Shown in pieces: positions 27,593-37,846 of a stretch of 64,000 nucleotides of DNA. The notes beneath the pieces were generated by a model. That model did not search any database, was not told where the DNA came from, and saw nothing but the letters and a program-made list of their open reading frames with translations. Origin of the DNA: Parietichytrium sp. I65-24A. Lineage: Eukaryota; Sar; Bigyra; Thraustochytrida; Thraustochytriidae. Positions within the stretch are counted from its first letter, which is position 1. Each line of letters opens with the position of its first letter. The stretch lies in assembly GCA_012862575.1 (NCBI GenBank), contig BLSF01000067.1, positions 124,001-188,000 of the forward strand. The letters run 5' to 3'. The position numbers and the translations under genes are program-made.

Positions 27593-29446
27593 TTAAAGTC
27601 TAGAGCGAATCTTATCATTTGGATTCACGAGGCTCTCGTGCTCTTTTGCTCCAAAAGGCGCATAACGTTTGCTGTCGGGATGGAGCCAGAACAACAAGTC
27701 CCCATCCATGACTGTAGGGTCGATGCCGTCTTTGCGCATTTGCACCTTTTGATGCTTGAAGGTCTGAGTCGTCACTGCGTTTCGTTGCACCCTGACAAAG
27801 ACTGGGATTGCATAGGAAGGCAAGTTGCTCTTTGCGTGCTCGAGAAGCTCATCAACAGCGTTTTGTGGGTCGCGCTTCTCGTCACGAAGAACGACAGCTG
27901 CCATACCAGCTCGGCCTTCGATGTGTGGGATCTGGACGCCGTAAACATTAGCTTCTTGGACAGCCAAGCATTTGGAGAGCTCCGAGGCAACCTCGAAAGT
28001 GGAGACGTTCTCACCGCGCCACCGGAAGGTATCTCCAATGCGATCAACAAATTTGACCCAGCGTTCCGGAGTCTGAACGAGGAGGTCTCCTGTTCGAACA
28101 TATGCGATATCACCATCCTTTGCAAACTTCTTGTTGGTCGCCTTGGAGTCAGTGTAGCCAACAAATTTGCTCACTTCGTCATTCTCGCGAATTGGAAAGA
28201 GGCACTCGCCTGGTTCGTTGTAGGCACAGTCAATCAAGCGACCGTTACCATCGCGAACGAGGTCATCAAGATCAACGTCGTATTTTACAAATCGAACGCC
28301 TTTGGCGTTTTCGGGGTCCAGCCTGCCGACACAGCCCACGCCAGAAAAGTCTCCTTTCTTAAGATTGGAGAGCTCTACTGTGTTGAGGAATGCGCCGTTG
28401 CCTTCCGTCGCGCCGTAAAATTCGACAATCCTATTGATTCCGAAGCGAGTCTGGAACTCGACCCAAATTTCCTTGGAGAGCCCGTTCCCGGTCGCCACGC
28501 GAAGCTTGTTATCGGCGTCGTTGGGAGAGGGAGGCTGCGCAAGCACATATCGGCAAAGCTCACCGATGTACTGGCAAACCGTGGCGCCGTGGTTCCGGAT
28601 GTCCTCAAGCCAATTACGGGCAGAAAACTTGCGGCGAATGACTTGGCACACGCCAAAGTGAAATACCATCCCAGTTCCGACGCCTTGCGCGGAGGAGTGG
28701 TACATGGGCATTCCTGAGCTGTAGAGCACGTCGTTCTCGTTCACATGCGTTCCGAAGGAGGCGGAGAAGGCCCACTCCTTCAAGTGTGTCACGTTCACAG
28801 CTTTTGGAAGCCCAGTTGTACCACTGGTGTAAACGTAGCCGAAAACATCGGTAAACTTAATTCCCTTCCGGACGCTGCGATCCAATCTCGCGAGAGGTTG
28901 CCTGGACAGCTCAGAGTCCATGCAACGTCCGTACGGGCTCGCTCCGCCACTGCACACGCTTTCTACTCCGTGGTTTCGCGCCAGCTCGCGAAACACTGGG
29001 GCGATATGAGATTCAAGCTCAATTCCATAGATGACCATTTTTGCCTTGGAGATGGCAATGGAGTGAACAAGAGGGTGGTTTTTAATCGTGTTGTTGATGA
29101 AGGCGATTCTGATGCCAGCTTTGCAGAGCCCAATCCAATAAATGACATACTCCAAGCGGTTCTCCATGTACAGCGCCACAGTCTCTCCTGGCTGGATGCC
29201 CTCAACCTCCCTCGCCCAGTGCGCGACCTGGTTTGCCGCAGCGTCTGTCTGCGCAAACGTCAGCGTCTTCTTCGGGAACAGCTCGCACCCGACATATGCG
29301 AAGCTGTTGCGCTCCGGGAACCTGTCGCACGTGTTCTCCCACACATCAGCGATCGTGAAACCATCTTTGGCGCCTAGCGCCGCGGCCATAAAGTCCCGCA
29401 GGTTGTTCGCGCGCTTCTCGTCCATCATGTCTCGTGCGCTCTCCAT
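27593..29446 (-). CDS. FATP-type very-long-chain acyl-CoA synthetase / fatty acid transport protein
   Basis: 617 aa from the first ATG (MESARDMMDE; the open frame begins 12 nt earlier at a GTG). AMP-binding superfamily: the P-loop-like YVYTSGTTGLPKAV lies near residue 205, the adenine-binding FYGATEGNGAFLNT in the middle, and YVRTGDLLVQ ... FVDRIGDTFRWRGENVST near the C-terminus. The last of these is the FATP/SLC27 signature. A hydrophobic segment near VIYWIGLCKAGIRIAFIN is where the family meets the membrane. It activates long or very-long-chain fatty acids to CoA esters and drives their uptake. It would feed CPT1 or lipid synthesis. C-terminal KIRSRL is basic. Confidence 0.92.
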   Translation of the reverse strand: MESARDMMDEKRANNLRDFMAAALGAKDGFTIADVWENTCDRFPERNSFAYVGCELFPKKTLTFAQTDAAANQVAHWAREVEGIQPGETVALYMENRLEYVIYWIGLCKAGIRIAFINNTIKNHPLVHSIAISKAKMVIYGIELESHIAPVFRELARNHGVESVCSGGASPYGRCMDSELSRQPLARLDRSVRKGIKFTDVFGYVYTSGTTGLPKAVNVTHLKEWAFSASFGTHVNENDVLYSSGMPMYHSSAQGVGTGMVFHFGVCQVIRRKFSARNWLEDIRNHGATVCQYIGELCRYVLAQPPSPNDADNKLRVATGNGLSKEIWVEFQTRFGINRIVEFYGATEGNGAFLNTVELSNLKKGDFSGVGCVGRLDPENAKGVRFVKYDVDLDDLVRDGNGRLIDCAYNEPGECLFPIRENDEVSKFVGYTDSKATNKKFAKDGDIAYVRTGDLLVQTPERWVKFVDRIGDTFRWRGENVSTFEVASELSKCLAVQEANVYGVQIPHIEGRAGMAAVVLRDEKRDPQNAVDELLEHAKSNLPSYAIPVFVRVQRNAVTTQTFKHQKVQMRKDGIDPTVMDGDLLFWLHPDSKRYAPFGAKEHESLVNPNDKIRSRL

Positions 29447-30681
29447 CTCGCCCAACACAGATACACAGATAGATCCTCCGATCCCACACTCTAATCTCCT
29501 TACGCCGTCTCCTGCTATCTCTACCGCCGACTAGTCAATTGCCTTCTCTTCTTCTTCACGTTTCGCCCGCGCAAGGTTGCATTTGAGGTCTGTTTGGTCC
29601 AAAATTGCACCAGGAGTTTGATGACAGTTTGGACGCCTTGCTGTCAGTTGTGTGTCTGAGAGGAAGGGAAGAGATGTTGCGTTGCTTTTCACAGTCAGTA
29701 CTCGCTCCATTCGTCCAAACTATTGCGAGTATTGGCTCACCAAGAGCGCAAAGGCGCTCTCGTACACTTCTTTTTGGCCAGTTGCCAAGATCGATCGCTT
29801 AAAATATCACATAGAATACATGCAAAGCTCCTCTCTTTCCTTTCGTTTCGCATGTTTTTGGACGACACAAGGATTCGCCGCACCTTGTATCACGATGTGC
29901 CGCTCTGCTAGCGGCGCTAAAACAGCTTTAAGTTACTTGACGTCCGCCTCTTCGTCGGCGTATCTTGGATGAGATCCATTTTCAGTAGTGCACTCAGCAC
30001 TCAGAGGCTCGTGCCACGAAGAACAAAAGTGCAAAGTACGAGTGCTGACATGTGAGCACTCAGTAGCTGCCCCGAAAGCAGGTGTCGGACTTGGGCTTGG
30101 CTTGAGGCCACAGTTGAAAACAGTAAATGTGAAAGCAAAAGAGCGTGACTTTGCTTGATGTGGAAAGGCTTGCAAGAAGAAAGGCAAATCGGTTCATTTT
30201 GTTTCGTTTTGATGATTTGATTTGATTTGATTTGGTTTGGTTTCCTCCAATCCAACGACAAAGGCAGCGTATACATGCGGGTATGATGGGGAGAGAGAGG
30301 AGTCCAGAAAGCGTTCGTCCGCCACTTGAAGACTCATGTCCGTCCCATGGCTATAGCAGCCTGACCACTGCTAGTCGCTGGGCGAGCGTTTACTCGGTGT
30401 GTAAATTTGATTGGGCTTGCTAGTAGGATTGGGAGCGTTGGGCCGGGTCTTGACGTCTGGCTATCATGATAAATCACACGCTCTCAGGCTTTGAAAGAGA
30501 ATGCCGCCGGAGATGGAGAGATGTCCGCCACCTAATCGGCACCCTAAACAAGAAAGCACGAAAGTGGGCGGTTGAAACAGCGGAGAGTCGGAGCTGACTG
30601 GCCTGAGAATTGATTGGTCTTGTTATTTTCTTTGAAACAATCAATCAAGAGTCGAACAGAAAAGAAACATAACGGCATATT
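29447..30681. other. Intergenic region
   Basis: About 1.2 kb spacer between two minus-strand genes. Contains a (GATTT)n run at about 30210-30235. No coding candidate stands out. Confidence 0.45.
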
Positions 30682-32844
30682 TTACTTTTTAGATGTCGCG
30701 AGCAACGAAGCGCCTTTGTCGTCAAGATAAGGCCCTTGGCTGGGAACCCGTTTCGGACAATATGGGTCCCCATCCTCTTCAATATAGGTTCCGCCGTACG
30801 CCTCGGGAGTTTCGCTTGGGGCAAAGAGAGACGACACACTTGACTCCAGCTTTCGTTTGTTTGAGCCGAGAATCGTGATCTTTGAGATGACGCGCTCGGG
30901 CAAAATAGGCGTAAACATGTTCCAAACGCTGTGAAACAACCACGGAGCATTGACAACGATGACTCGTCCCAGCACCTCGGGGTACCCATCAAGAAGCTTT
31001 GGAAGTAGGCGGCGCGCGAGACCAAGGGCCTCATTGATTGGAATCTGGTTGCTTATCTGGAATCCCTCCAAATCGACCACCAAACTGATCTGTGATGACA
31101 CATTCCCATTGTTGCTGATGAAGTGATTATCGAGATCGTTTTGGATCATCTGGAAGAGCCACACACCGAGCTCAAAAAGGTTGTCGCCCTTGTTGCCAAG
31201 TTTACGGAACACTTTTTTGTGATTTAGGGCACCGGCACGAACGAAAACACCGAGCGCGCCGCTCTTGTCTCTAAAGTACCACTCCGAGCGGTCTGCACCG
31301 TTGTCCAACAATTCTACGATCTTATCACAACCAAAATAATCCAGCAACCACCTCTCCGGGGTGAAATTCGCCTGTATATTTTCAGCGTCGTACTCAATGC
31401 GCCAAGAAAGCGATTTTCGCAAGAGGACTTCCGACTTTTTCAAGCTAAGATTTCTTGCGCGCAAATAGCGAATCAAGCGCCAATCGTTGTTGATAAATTT
31501 GTCGTAAACAAACCGGGCTTTCTCATCCTTTGTTTCCAGCAAATCCGAAACCCTGGCCTTGAGCTCCTTGAGTAACTTCTTCTCTCTTGTGCTAATCTCG
31601 GGGCCATCCCCGACCTCTTCAAGCGACATGCCAGCCTCGTCCTCTTCATCCTGGCTGGGCTGACCACCTGCCGGCATTGATTGTCTTTTGCTGCTCCTAC
31701 GCTCCACGCTCAGACGCTTGCTAGCACGTCGGCTCTGCTTGGACAATTTGTTTAGAAGCATCTTGGCCTCGTGCATGGGGACAACCTGCACGGAGCTCAA
31801 AACCGCGGCGTGCCTATTTGTGACCAACAAAACAGCAACGGCTCCAGCGACGCAAATGCACCAAATGAGCGGTCCCACAACAGCGCCAAACGCCTTTCCA
31901 GCCATTGCCAAGACACCAAGTGCTGCAAGCAGTGCGCCTGCAGCCTGTGGCCCGGTCACTGTGCTACGAACACCATGCAACATGTCGTGCTCGAATATAA
32001 GTTTCACCCCGTCTTTGGACACGGACTCGTCGATGAGGACCACGCAATAATGCTTTCCTAAACTCTGGTTGCTCATCTGGTAGAGGTTCACCGCGTGGGA
32101 CGTTATTGTACCTATATGTTTGCCTCGGCGAGAGAGCTCAACCTTGACCACCGCATTCTGCGGCAATGTGCCGACTGAGAGCTTGGACACAGCAAAAAGG
32201 CGTCTTGAGGAAAACAATGGCTTTGATTTCGAGTTGCTCGATGAGAATATCTGTACGGAGTGGATGTCCAGTTCGTCGTCGCGACGGATGCTAGGATCTG
32301 CCATGTCAATCTTCAGCTCGGTATCAACTCCGAGACGGTGCGAGCCGTCCGGCAGCAGCAGAGACCCTTCCGCATTGAACGCCTGTTGAGCCGTGCCTTT
32401 GATTGCGACGGACGACATCGCCTGAACCCAGCGCTGGGCAGTATCTGGGTCTCCAGCTCGAAGCACAACCTGATCCGGGTCGATGCTCAACATTCGAGCG
32501 AAAGAGCTGGTGGTTCGCATAAGGGAGTTGGAGCTCTTGCTTGGTCCCGCCCGTGCGAATCGCAGGGTGATCTCGCAATCTTCCAGCCAGACCTGCTCTA
32601 CGGACCACATGTTGATGGACCCCACCGCTTTCTCAAGATCCTGCCCCGACTTTGGCTCCTTTTTCAGGTACGTCAAGAACCTTTCATGGAGCACAAACCA
32701 TCTTTTGCTCCACATCCCACTCGCGCTTTTCTTCTTCAGCCACCCTTGCACGAGGTCTTTGCCCCCATCTTCGAACGACTTGACAAAGTCTGACGTCCGC
32801 CGAAACTTTCTACTCAGCCTTTTGCTCTTCGCCTCGTCCTTCAT
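30682..32844 (-). CDS. PH / membrane-hairpin / SEC14 (CRAL-TRIO) lipid-transfer-like protein
   Basis: 720 aa. A PH domain at about 28-155 (LVQGWLKKKSASGMWSKRWF, ending DPDTAQRWVQAMSSV) is followed by a beta-rich, possibly C2-like region about 170-290. Then come two close hydrophobic helices (AAGALLAALGVLAMAGKAFG, VGPLIWCICVAGAVAVLLV; about 304-346) and a Ser/Arg and acidic linker. The C-terminal CRAL-TRIO domain starts with the CRAL-TRIO-N helix bundle (RFVYDKFINNDWRLIRYLRA) and contains SQISLVVDLEGFQISNQIPI, ARRLLPKLLDGYPEVLGRVI and VNAPWLFHSVWNMFTPILPE. SEC14 domains carry phosphoinositides or other lipids between membranes and PH domains bind phosphoinositides. With the hairpin this suggests a protein working at membrane contact sites. 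I know no standard protein with this order. Confidence 0.88.
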   Translation of the reverse strand: MKDEAKSKRLSRKFRRTSDFVKSFEDGGKDLVQGWLKKKSASGMWSKRWFVLHERFLTYLKKEPKSGQDLEKAVGSINMWSVEQVWLEDCEITLRFARAGPSKSSNSLMRTTSSFARMLSIDPDQVVLRAGDPDTAQRWVQAMSSVAIKGTAQQAFNAEGSLLLPDGSHRLGVDTELKIDMADPSIRRDDELDIHSVQIFSSSNSKSKPLFSSRRLFAVSKLSVGTLPQNAVVKVELSRRGKHIGTITSHAVNLYQMSNQSLGKHYCVVLIDESVSKDGVKLIFEHDMLHGVRSTVTGPQAAGALLAALGVLAMAGKAFGAVVGPLIWCICVAGAVAVLLVTNRHAAVLSSVQVVPMHEAKMLLNKLSKQSRRASKRLSVERRSSKRQSMPAGGQPSQDEEDEAGMSLEEVGDGPEISTREKKLLKELKARVSDLLETKDEKARFVYDKFINNDWRLIRYLRARNLSLKKSEVLLRKSLSWRIEYDAENIQANFTPERWLLDYFGCDKIVELLDNGADRSEWYFRDKSGALGVFVRAGALNHKKVFRKLGNKGDNLFELGVWLFQMIQNDLDNHFISNNGNVSSQISLVVDLEGFQISNQIPINEALGLARRLLPKLLDGYPEVLGRVIVVNAPWLFHSVWNMFTPILPERVISKITILGSNKRKLESSVSSLFAPSETPEAYGGTYIEEDGDPYCPKRVPSQGPYLDDKGASLLATSKK

Positions 32845-33431
32845 CGTCCACTCCTTCCGCTCCGTCCGCTCGTAGCCTCAGAGTCTTTCCGTCGCTGCCC
32901 GCATGCACGTACTCCAATACCGTATGTGCTTGTGACAAAGACCACATCCTCTCACGGCAACTTGCTCGCAGTTGCACAGTTACGCGTGCTCTTTAACACT
33001 TCCTACTTTCGTAACTCATCATCTCATCGTCGCACTGGTTTTGTGTGCAAACGCTGTCGCTCATCATCTCTCACTAACTTAAGGGGCGTGTGTATTGTGT
33101 GGAGATAGGAAGGCACGTGATGGCAACAATGGCAAATGGTAGTAGTACTCTCAACGCGAGTACTTGGTATGACTGATTGCGCTCTTTGCGCTGATGGATG
33201 CTGATGACGAGTGTGTGAGAGCGGGAATGGGAACGAAGCTGGGTTTTCACTACTGTCTGGTTGGAGATGGGAAAAGACAAGGTTCTGAACATGAAGATCT
33301 ATTTAGGAGCCCGTCCCGAAAGAGATGCGGCGGAGAAAGCTAGCAACTAGAGAAATTGTTCAGTGACTGAAGATATGTTATGTACCTCTCGTTTTCCAAA
33401 AGTTCCTTTTTCGTTGTTTCGTTAACGGATG
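32845..33431. other. Intergenic region
   Basis: Spacer between two minus-strand genes; no gene, RNA or marked repeat seen. Confidence 0.4.
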
Positions 33432-35093
33432 TTATTCGCGAAAGTCACCATCAAAGCCCTGGAAATTAGTCAGCATGAAGATTGAGTGAAATGACTTCTT
33501 CTCGAGCTGATTGCACCAGTTCCAGGTACTCGTGAGCCGCCCGTCGATGCACGAGCCACCATCGTCACCAGAGCCGTCAAAGCCATGGCGAAAGTAGTCT
33601 GCCAGAATCATCTTGCGAAGCTTCTCCTTCCCGTCAAAGTTGGTGTCCATGTACTTTACGAGCTCAGGGTCCTTTGCAAGGTCATCGATCTGATCTAGAG
33701 TTCGAGCGATAGGAGCCAGGAGCCTCGGCACCTGAGTGTACTTGTCGATGAAGATGAGGGCGTTGGGAACGTCGCGATCACCCAAGTGCACCACAGAGAG
33801 CCCGATCCATCTTCCTACCTTTCGTTTCACCGTGCTGAGAATATCTTGCATAGCATTGTCCACACGAGGAGCGGATTGGCATCGCTGTAATCCCTGTCCT
33901 GTGTTGCAAAGGCGATAGCCGTTCCGCTCATCGAGCAAGTCCTCCTCGGCCAAACACCACAGCCGGAAAAAGTTGCCCATGATCTCCCGCCACAGGGTGA
34001 GGGACTGAAGGACAAAGTAATATTGCTGCTCGTGGGAGTGGCTAAGCTTGGAGCCGCCGACACCGTGCTTTATTTGCAGAGATTCTGCGCGGTTTGTTGG
34101 GACAACGTTCGGGTTAAAGTAGGTTTTCAGGTATAGGATCATGCGATCCACAGGACCGCGGTTGCTTCGTAGAAAGCTGGCGTTGTCCGTCACGGACGCA
34201 ACCACCAAGCTAATCTCCTCTCTGCTCAACTGCTCACTGGCGTACTTGTCCAGGAGCTGGGTATTTGCTTGGGCCTTCTCCTTTTGTGCTTGAGCAACCT
34301 GCTGGGGAGTGCCCGGCTCGATTTCGGACGCGGCGACAGCCATCAGGGGGTCCTTGAGCATCTCTAGAGCATCCCCGTGCGCAAGAACCATGTACACGGT
34401 TTTGATGTTTTTTTTCAGACTAAAGCCGATATTCTGCCGGATGCGCGGGGTCATGTTGTCCATGATAGCATACAAAAGCTTTCCATAGGAACTCCTCATC
34501 TTGTCTGGATTCATAATCTTATACCTGCGCCCAATCTCCAAGCACTCTTGGAAGAGAACTTCATTGTCTTCGAGGCGTTTATCCCGTAACACGTTCGCCC
34601 CAAACGTCTTGTAGTCACCACAAATCGACAGCCCTGCGATGATCTGAGCAAGGTCTGTCAGCCCCTCCGAGATCGTGGTGCCCTTGTCGACGGTGCTGCG
34701 TGCATAGTAGTCGTTGGAGCTGACATCCACGCGGTCTGTGTAGTCACTAATGTCCAGAGCCCCTTCCACAATGTCGAGCAACGTTCTCTCGTCTGCACTC
34801 AACCTCATCGGGATGTACTTGGACCGCACGTGCAACTCCGCTAAGATATTGATGCGATTCTTTGACAGCAGCTCCGAGCTGCCCAAACTCCCACCATTTT
34901 CCACCAACACCGCGTCCGCCGAAAGTTGTCCACCGCTTGTATCCATCTCCTCCGGACTATTGTCCAGCGCATCGCGAATGTCAGACTTCATGGCTTCGCG
35001 GATGCTCTCCATCTTGCTCTCATCGAGCTCTTCCTCCACCTCATCCACTCGCGGCTGAGGCAGCATGTCTTCGTCCTCCATCTTGCCTTCCAT
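33432..35093 (-). CDS. DUF2009 (UPF0652) conserved eukaryotic protein
   Basis: 553 aa from the first ATG (MEGKMEDEDMLPQPR). After an acidic N-terminus the whole protein matches the widely conserved DUF2009/UPF0652 family. Strong blocks are ELHVRSKYIPMRLSADERTL, LLDIVEGALDISDYTDRVD, IIAGLSICGDYKTFGANVLR, EVLFQECLEIGRRYKIMNPD, MRSSYGKLLYAIMDN and a C-terminal VHLGDRDVPNALIFIDKYTQ. Members occur in fungi, plants, animals and protists at about 450-600 aa; their biochemical role is not established to my knowledge. There is no signal peptide or TM helix, so the protein is probably cytosolic or nuclear. Single exon, full length. Confidence 0.9.
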   Translation of the reverse strand: MEGKMEDEDMLPQPRVDEVEEELDESKMESIREAMKSDIRDALDNSPEEMDTSGGQLSADAVLVENGGSLGSSELLSKNRINILAELHVRSKYIPMRLSADERTLLDIVEGALDISDYTDRVDVSSNDYYARSTVDKGTTISEGLTDLAQIIAGLSICGDYKTFGANVLRDKRLEDNEVLFQECLEIGRRYKIMNPDKMRSSYGKLLYAIMDNMTPRIRQNIGFSLKKNIKTVYMVLAHGDALEMLKDPLMAVAASEIEPGTPQQVAQAQKEKAQANTQLLDKYASEQLSREEISLVVASVTDNASFLRSNRGPVDRMILYLKTYFNPNVVPTNRAESLQIKHGVGGSKLSHSHEQQYYFVLQSLTLWREIMGNFFRLWCLAEEDLLDERNGYRLCNTGQGLQRCQSAPRVDNAMQDILSTVKRKVGRWIGLSVVHLGDRDVPNALIFIDKYTQVPRLLAPIARTLDQIDDLAKDPELVKYMDTNFDGKEKLRKMILADYFRHGFDGSGDDGGSCIDGRLTSTWNWCNQLEKKSFHSIFMLTNFQGFDGDFRE

Positions 35094-36260
35094 TCTTCCT
35101 TCCGTGATCCCAAACCACGACCCACGACCCACGAACGACTCCAACACCACTGACAATTGAACAATTGAACAATTGAATAATTGAACAATTGAACAATGTA
35201 CACTCTTTTCTGCACTTGCGACGATCTCCGAAGCTACACGAAGTTATCAATAAGTTTAACTTATCTCTTCGCGCTCTCTCTCTCCTTTCGCGTTCTTCCC
35301 AGCGTAAACTTAGAACCAAGACTGCTCTATCTGTGGGACACAAGTCGGAAGCAGCACGATAAGAGCTTACTGCGGGGGACGCTTACTTCGCTACCCCTCA
35401 CACTTCTACTCTATGTTGTAAGGCGACCCTACACCAGATATCGCTTGTCCCCGAGGACACCTTCACTCTTACCAACTATCCATAGACACTAGGATTAAAG
35501 TTAATTCAATCCTATCGGGTGGTAGAGAGACTGGTACTACCGCCCGGTTTACTGGTTTCCGTAAGGATGGGTAACGGAGCGTATATGAGGGTGGGGTTGT
35601 CCTAGCTGAACTCTGTCGGCGACATCTCTGCGCGAATTTCGGAGAGAATTGATCGAAGAAAGCGGCGGCGACGTCTATGGAGAATGTTCGTCGTGAATTG
35701 GAAAGAGCGCATCGATTGTTCAAATGAAAAATGATTGAAATGGATGGAATGGATGGAAGAAATAACTTGAATGGCCAAATGCCGACGCACTTCGACCGTT
35801 GCCTCCTCGCTTTGTACAGATTGTTTAGTGACAGTGCGTGTATCGACTCGTGCGCCACTGCTACGAATGGGTCGAGAGAGACGAGAAAGAAGCACGATGG
35901 GTGCTGTTTCCACACATTCATCATCATTCATCGCACATACAATACGAGGCAATCTAGGCAATCTGGTCTCCTGGAACAAGGAAGTCACGCAAACCTTCGA
36001 AGACTAGCGCCTTCGGATACGACTCATGAGTGTTTGCACATAGACACGTATCGTCAAGCAAACTTGGACTTTGAAAGCGAGATAGTGAGCGCGGTAACAG
36101 TCGGTACCTGGTACCTTGAAGCGTAGCCTGAGCTTTGAGCTGAGCTCGCAACTCGACTTTGACGCAAAGGCAGAGGCAGAAGCAGAAGCAGATCCCAAAG
36201 ATAAAAGGAGCAAGGAAGACGGGAATTTGGGGGCACGCGATCATAGGTGACAGGAGAAGG
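35094..36260. other. Divergent intergenic region
   Basis: Shared upstream region of the DUF2009 gene (-) and the saccharopine-DH-like gene (+). Contains the ACAATTGA array at 35153-35198. Short ORFs on both strands are not convincing. Confidence 0.45.
35153..35198. repeat. ACAATTGA octamer array
   Basis: Five copies of ACAATTGA (one as ATAATTGA) plus a partial sixth, about 60 bp upstream of the DUF2009 start codon. Each unit contains the palindrome CAATTG. It could be a simple microsatellite or a cluster of sites. Confidence 0.85.
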
Positions 36261-37562
36261 ATGGGCCGCGAGTTCGATGTAGTTGTGTTTGGAGTGACGG
36301 GGTTCACAGGCAAGCTCGTGGCGGAGTACTTGCTTCAAAGCTATGGTGTGAGCGGGTCGGGCGTGACTTGGGCGGTGGCAGGAAGGTCTGCAAAGAAGAT
36401 TGAGGCTGTGAAGGCTGAAATTGGAAAACAGGTTGCCCTGGAAGCTGAGGCGAGAGAGATTCCCGTGATCATCGCCGACTCCTCGGACCTGAAATCTCTT
36501 CGCGCAATGTGCGCTCGAACAAAGGCGGTGGTATCCACTGTTGGCCCGTTCATAAACTTCGGAACGCTGTTGGTGGAGGCATGCATCAAGGAAAAGACGG
36601 ACTATTGTGACTCGACAGGCGAAAGCACGTGGATCAGAAGGATGATTGATGTATATGGAGAAGCGGCTGCCAAATCTGGCATCCGGCTGGTTCCAAGCTG
36701 TGGGTTCGACTCCCTCCCGAGCGACCTCGGGGCACTCAAGCTCGTGGAAGGTGTTCGAAAAGACAAGCCAAACGCGGAGATCAAGCAAGTTGTCAACTAC
36801 GTTGGCCCGATCCGCGGCGGGTTCTCTGGGGGCACTGCACACACCATGCTCACAATCATGGGCTCAGAGGACAAAAAGCTGATCGCAAAAGTGTACAGCG
36901 ATCCGTTTGCCCTGGTACCAAAGGGAATGAATGCGGGCCGGCCTGACGGGGACCAGCGCCTGGTCAAGTACTCGCGTAAAGCAGGAGTTTACACCGCGCC
37001 CTGGGTGATGGCTTCAGGAAACGAGCGCGTTGTTCGGCGCAGTGCAGCTTTGCTGGAATACGGTCCCAAGTTCCGATTTTTGGAGGTCTTGGCTTTTAAA
37101 AGCATTCTCAGGGCGATTGCAACGGCTTTTGCCATCAACATCGGCTTTCTTCTTGTTCTGCTGCCACCAATCAAATGGGTTTTGGAGCACTACGTTCTGC
37201 CTTCGCCTGGCTCTGGTCCAAGCCGCAGGTCCATGGACAAGGGGTACGGTATGACCACGTTTCACACCGAAGTGGATGGCACGCCATACACCGTATTTTG
37301 TCACATCTCTAAGGGGGACGTTGGCTACAAGAGCACCGCTATGATGCTTGCTGAATCTGTGATTGCACTCGCAAAATCAAATGATACATCCCGCTCCGAT
37401 GGAGGGTTTCACACCCCGGCAAGCTGCCCCGGTCTAGGCTTAGATTTGGCGGACACGCTGGAGCAAAAGTGCGGCATAATCTTCGAATTTAGAAAGCATG
37501 AGACTCCTAAGGCCGCGCAGAAGGCGATCCTAGCTGTGGATTCCAATCCGAGCAGGCTCTGA
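36261..37562 (+). CDS. SCCPDH: Saccharopine dehydrogenase-like oxidoreductase (SCCPDH / trans-acting enoyl reductase type)
   Basis: 433 aa from the ATG at 36261. The N-terminus has the Rossmann dinucleotide fold FDVVVFGVTGFTGKLVAEYL with the GxTGFTG variant of this family. AVAGRSAKKIEAV is the second-strand region, and TVGPFINFGTLLVEACIKEK and YCDSTGESTWIRRMIDVYGE are family blocks. A hydrophobic segment lies at about 290-310 (AIATAFAINIGFLLVLLPPI), as in lipid-droplet-associated SCCPDH. True lysine-pathway saccharopine dehydrogenases differ in the C-terminal half. The family includes uncharacterised lipid-droplet proteins and mycobacterial enoyl reductases acting on lipids, so a lipid substrate is plausible but inferred. 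Single exon. Confidence 0.9.
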   Translation: MGREFDVVVFGVTGFTGKLVAEYLLQSYGVSGSGVTWAVAGRSAKKIEAVKAEIGKQVALEAEAREIPVIIADSSDLKSLRAMCARTKAVVSTVGPFINFGTLLVEACIKEKTDYCDSTGESTWIRRMIDVYGEAAAKSGIRLVPSCGFDSLPSDLGALKLVEGVRKDKPNAEIKQVVNYVGPIRGGFSGGTAHTMLTIMGSEDKKLIAKVYSDPFALVPKGMNAGRPDGDQRLVKYSRKAGVYTAPWVMASGNERVVRRSAALLEYGPKFRFLEVLAFKSILRAIATAFAINIGFLLVLLPPIKWVLEHYVLPSPGSGPSRRSMDKGYGMTTFHTEVDGTPYTVFCHISKGDVGYKSTAMMLAESVIALAKSNDTSRSDGGFHTPASCPGLGLDLADTLEQKCGIIFEFRKHETPKAAQKAILAVDSNPSRL

Positions 37563-37726
37563 ACACGATGTCCCGATTGCCATGCCACTGATAGAAAATA
37601 CAAACACATATAGTAAGGTAATTTTTTCTTCTTCCTTCTTTCGCAAACTTGGATGATACAGAAAAAGCAAAGTCGGAGGCATAAACTAGCATCGAAAGAG
37701 AAGCTGGGTTGGAGAAACGCGAGCAA

Positions 37727-37775
37727 CACCCCACCTTCCGATAGGGTTTGTTTACGCTGCACTTCGTGGCTTCAC
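37727..37775 (+). repeat. Dispersed ~50-bp repeat, copy A
   Basis: Begins CACCCCACCTTCCGATAGGG and ends CACTTCGTGGCTTCAC. The copy at 46121-46170 is the same but for a small difference in the middle (CTGCA versus CTCTCA). It lies about 165 bp past the stop of the saccharopine-DH-like gene and 72 bp before the end of the sterol oxidase gene. Confidence 0.85.
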
Positions 37776-37846
37776 TTATGCGCGAGCATCCCTACTATAG
37801 CGCAAAGGATGATTTGGGTTGGCACCGCGCAAGGTCTGGTCCTCCT

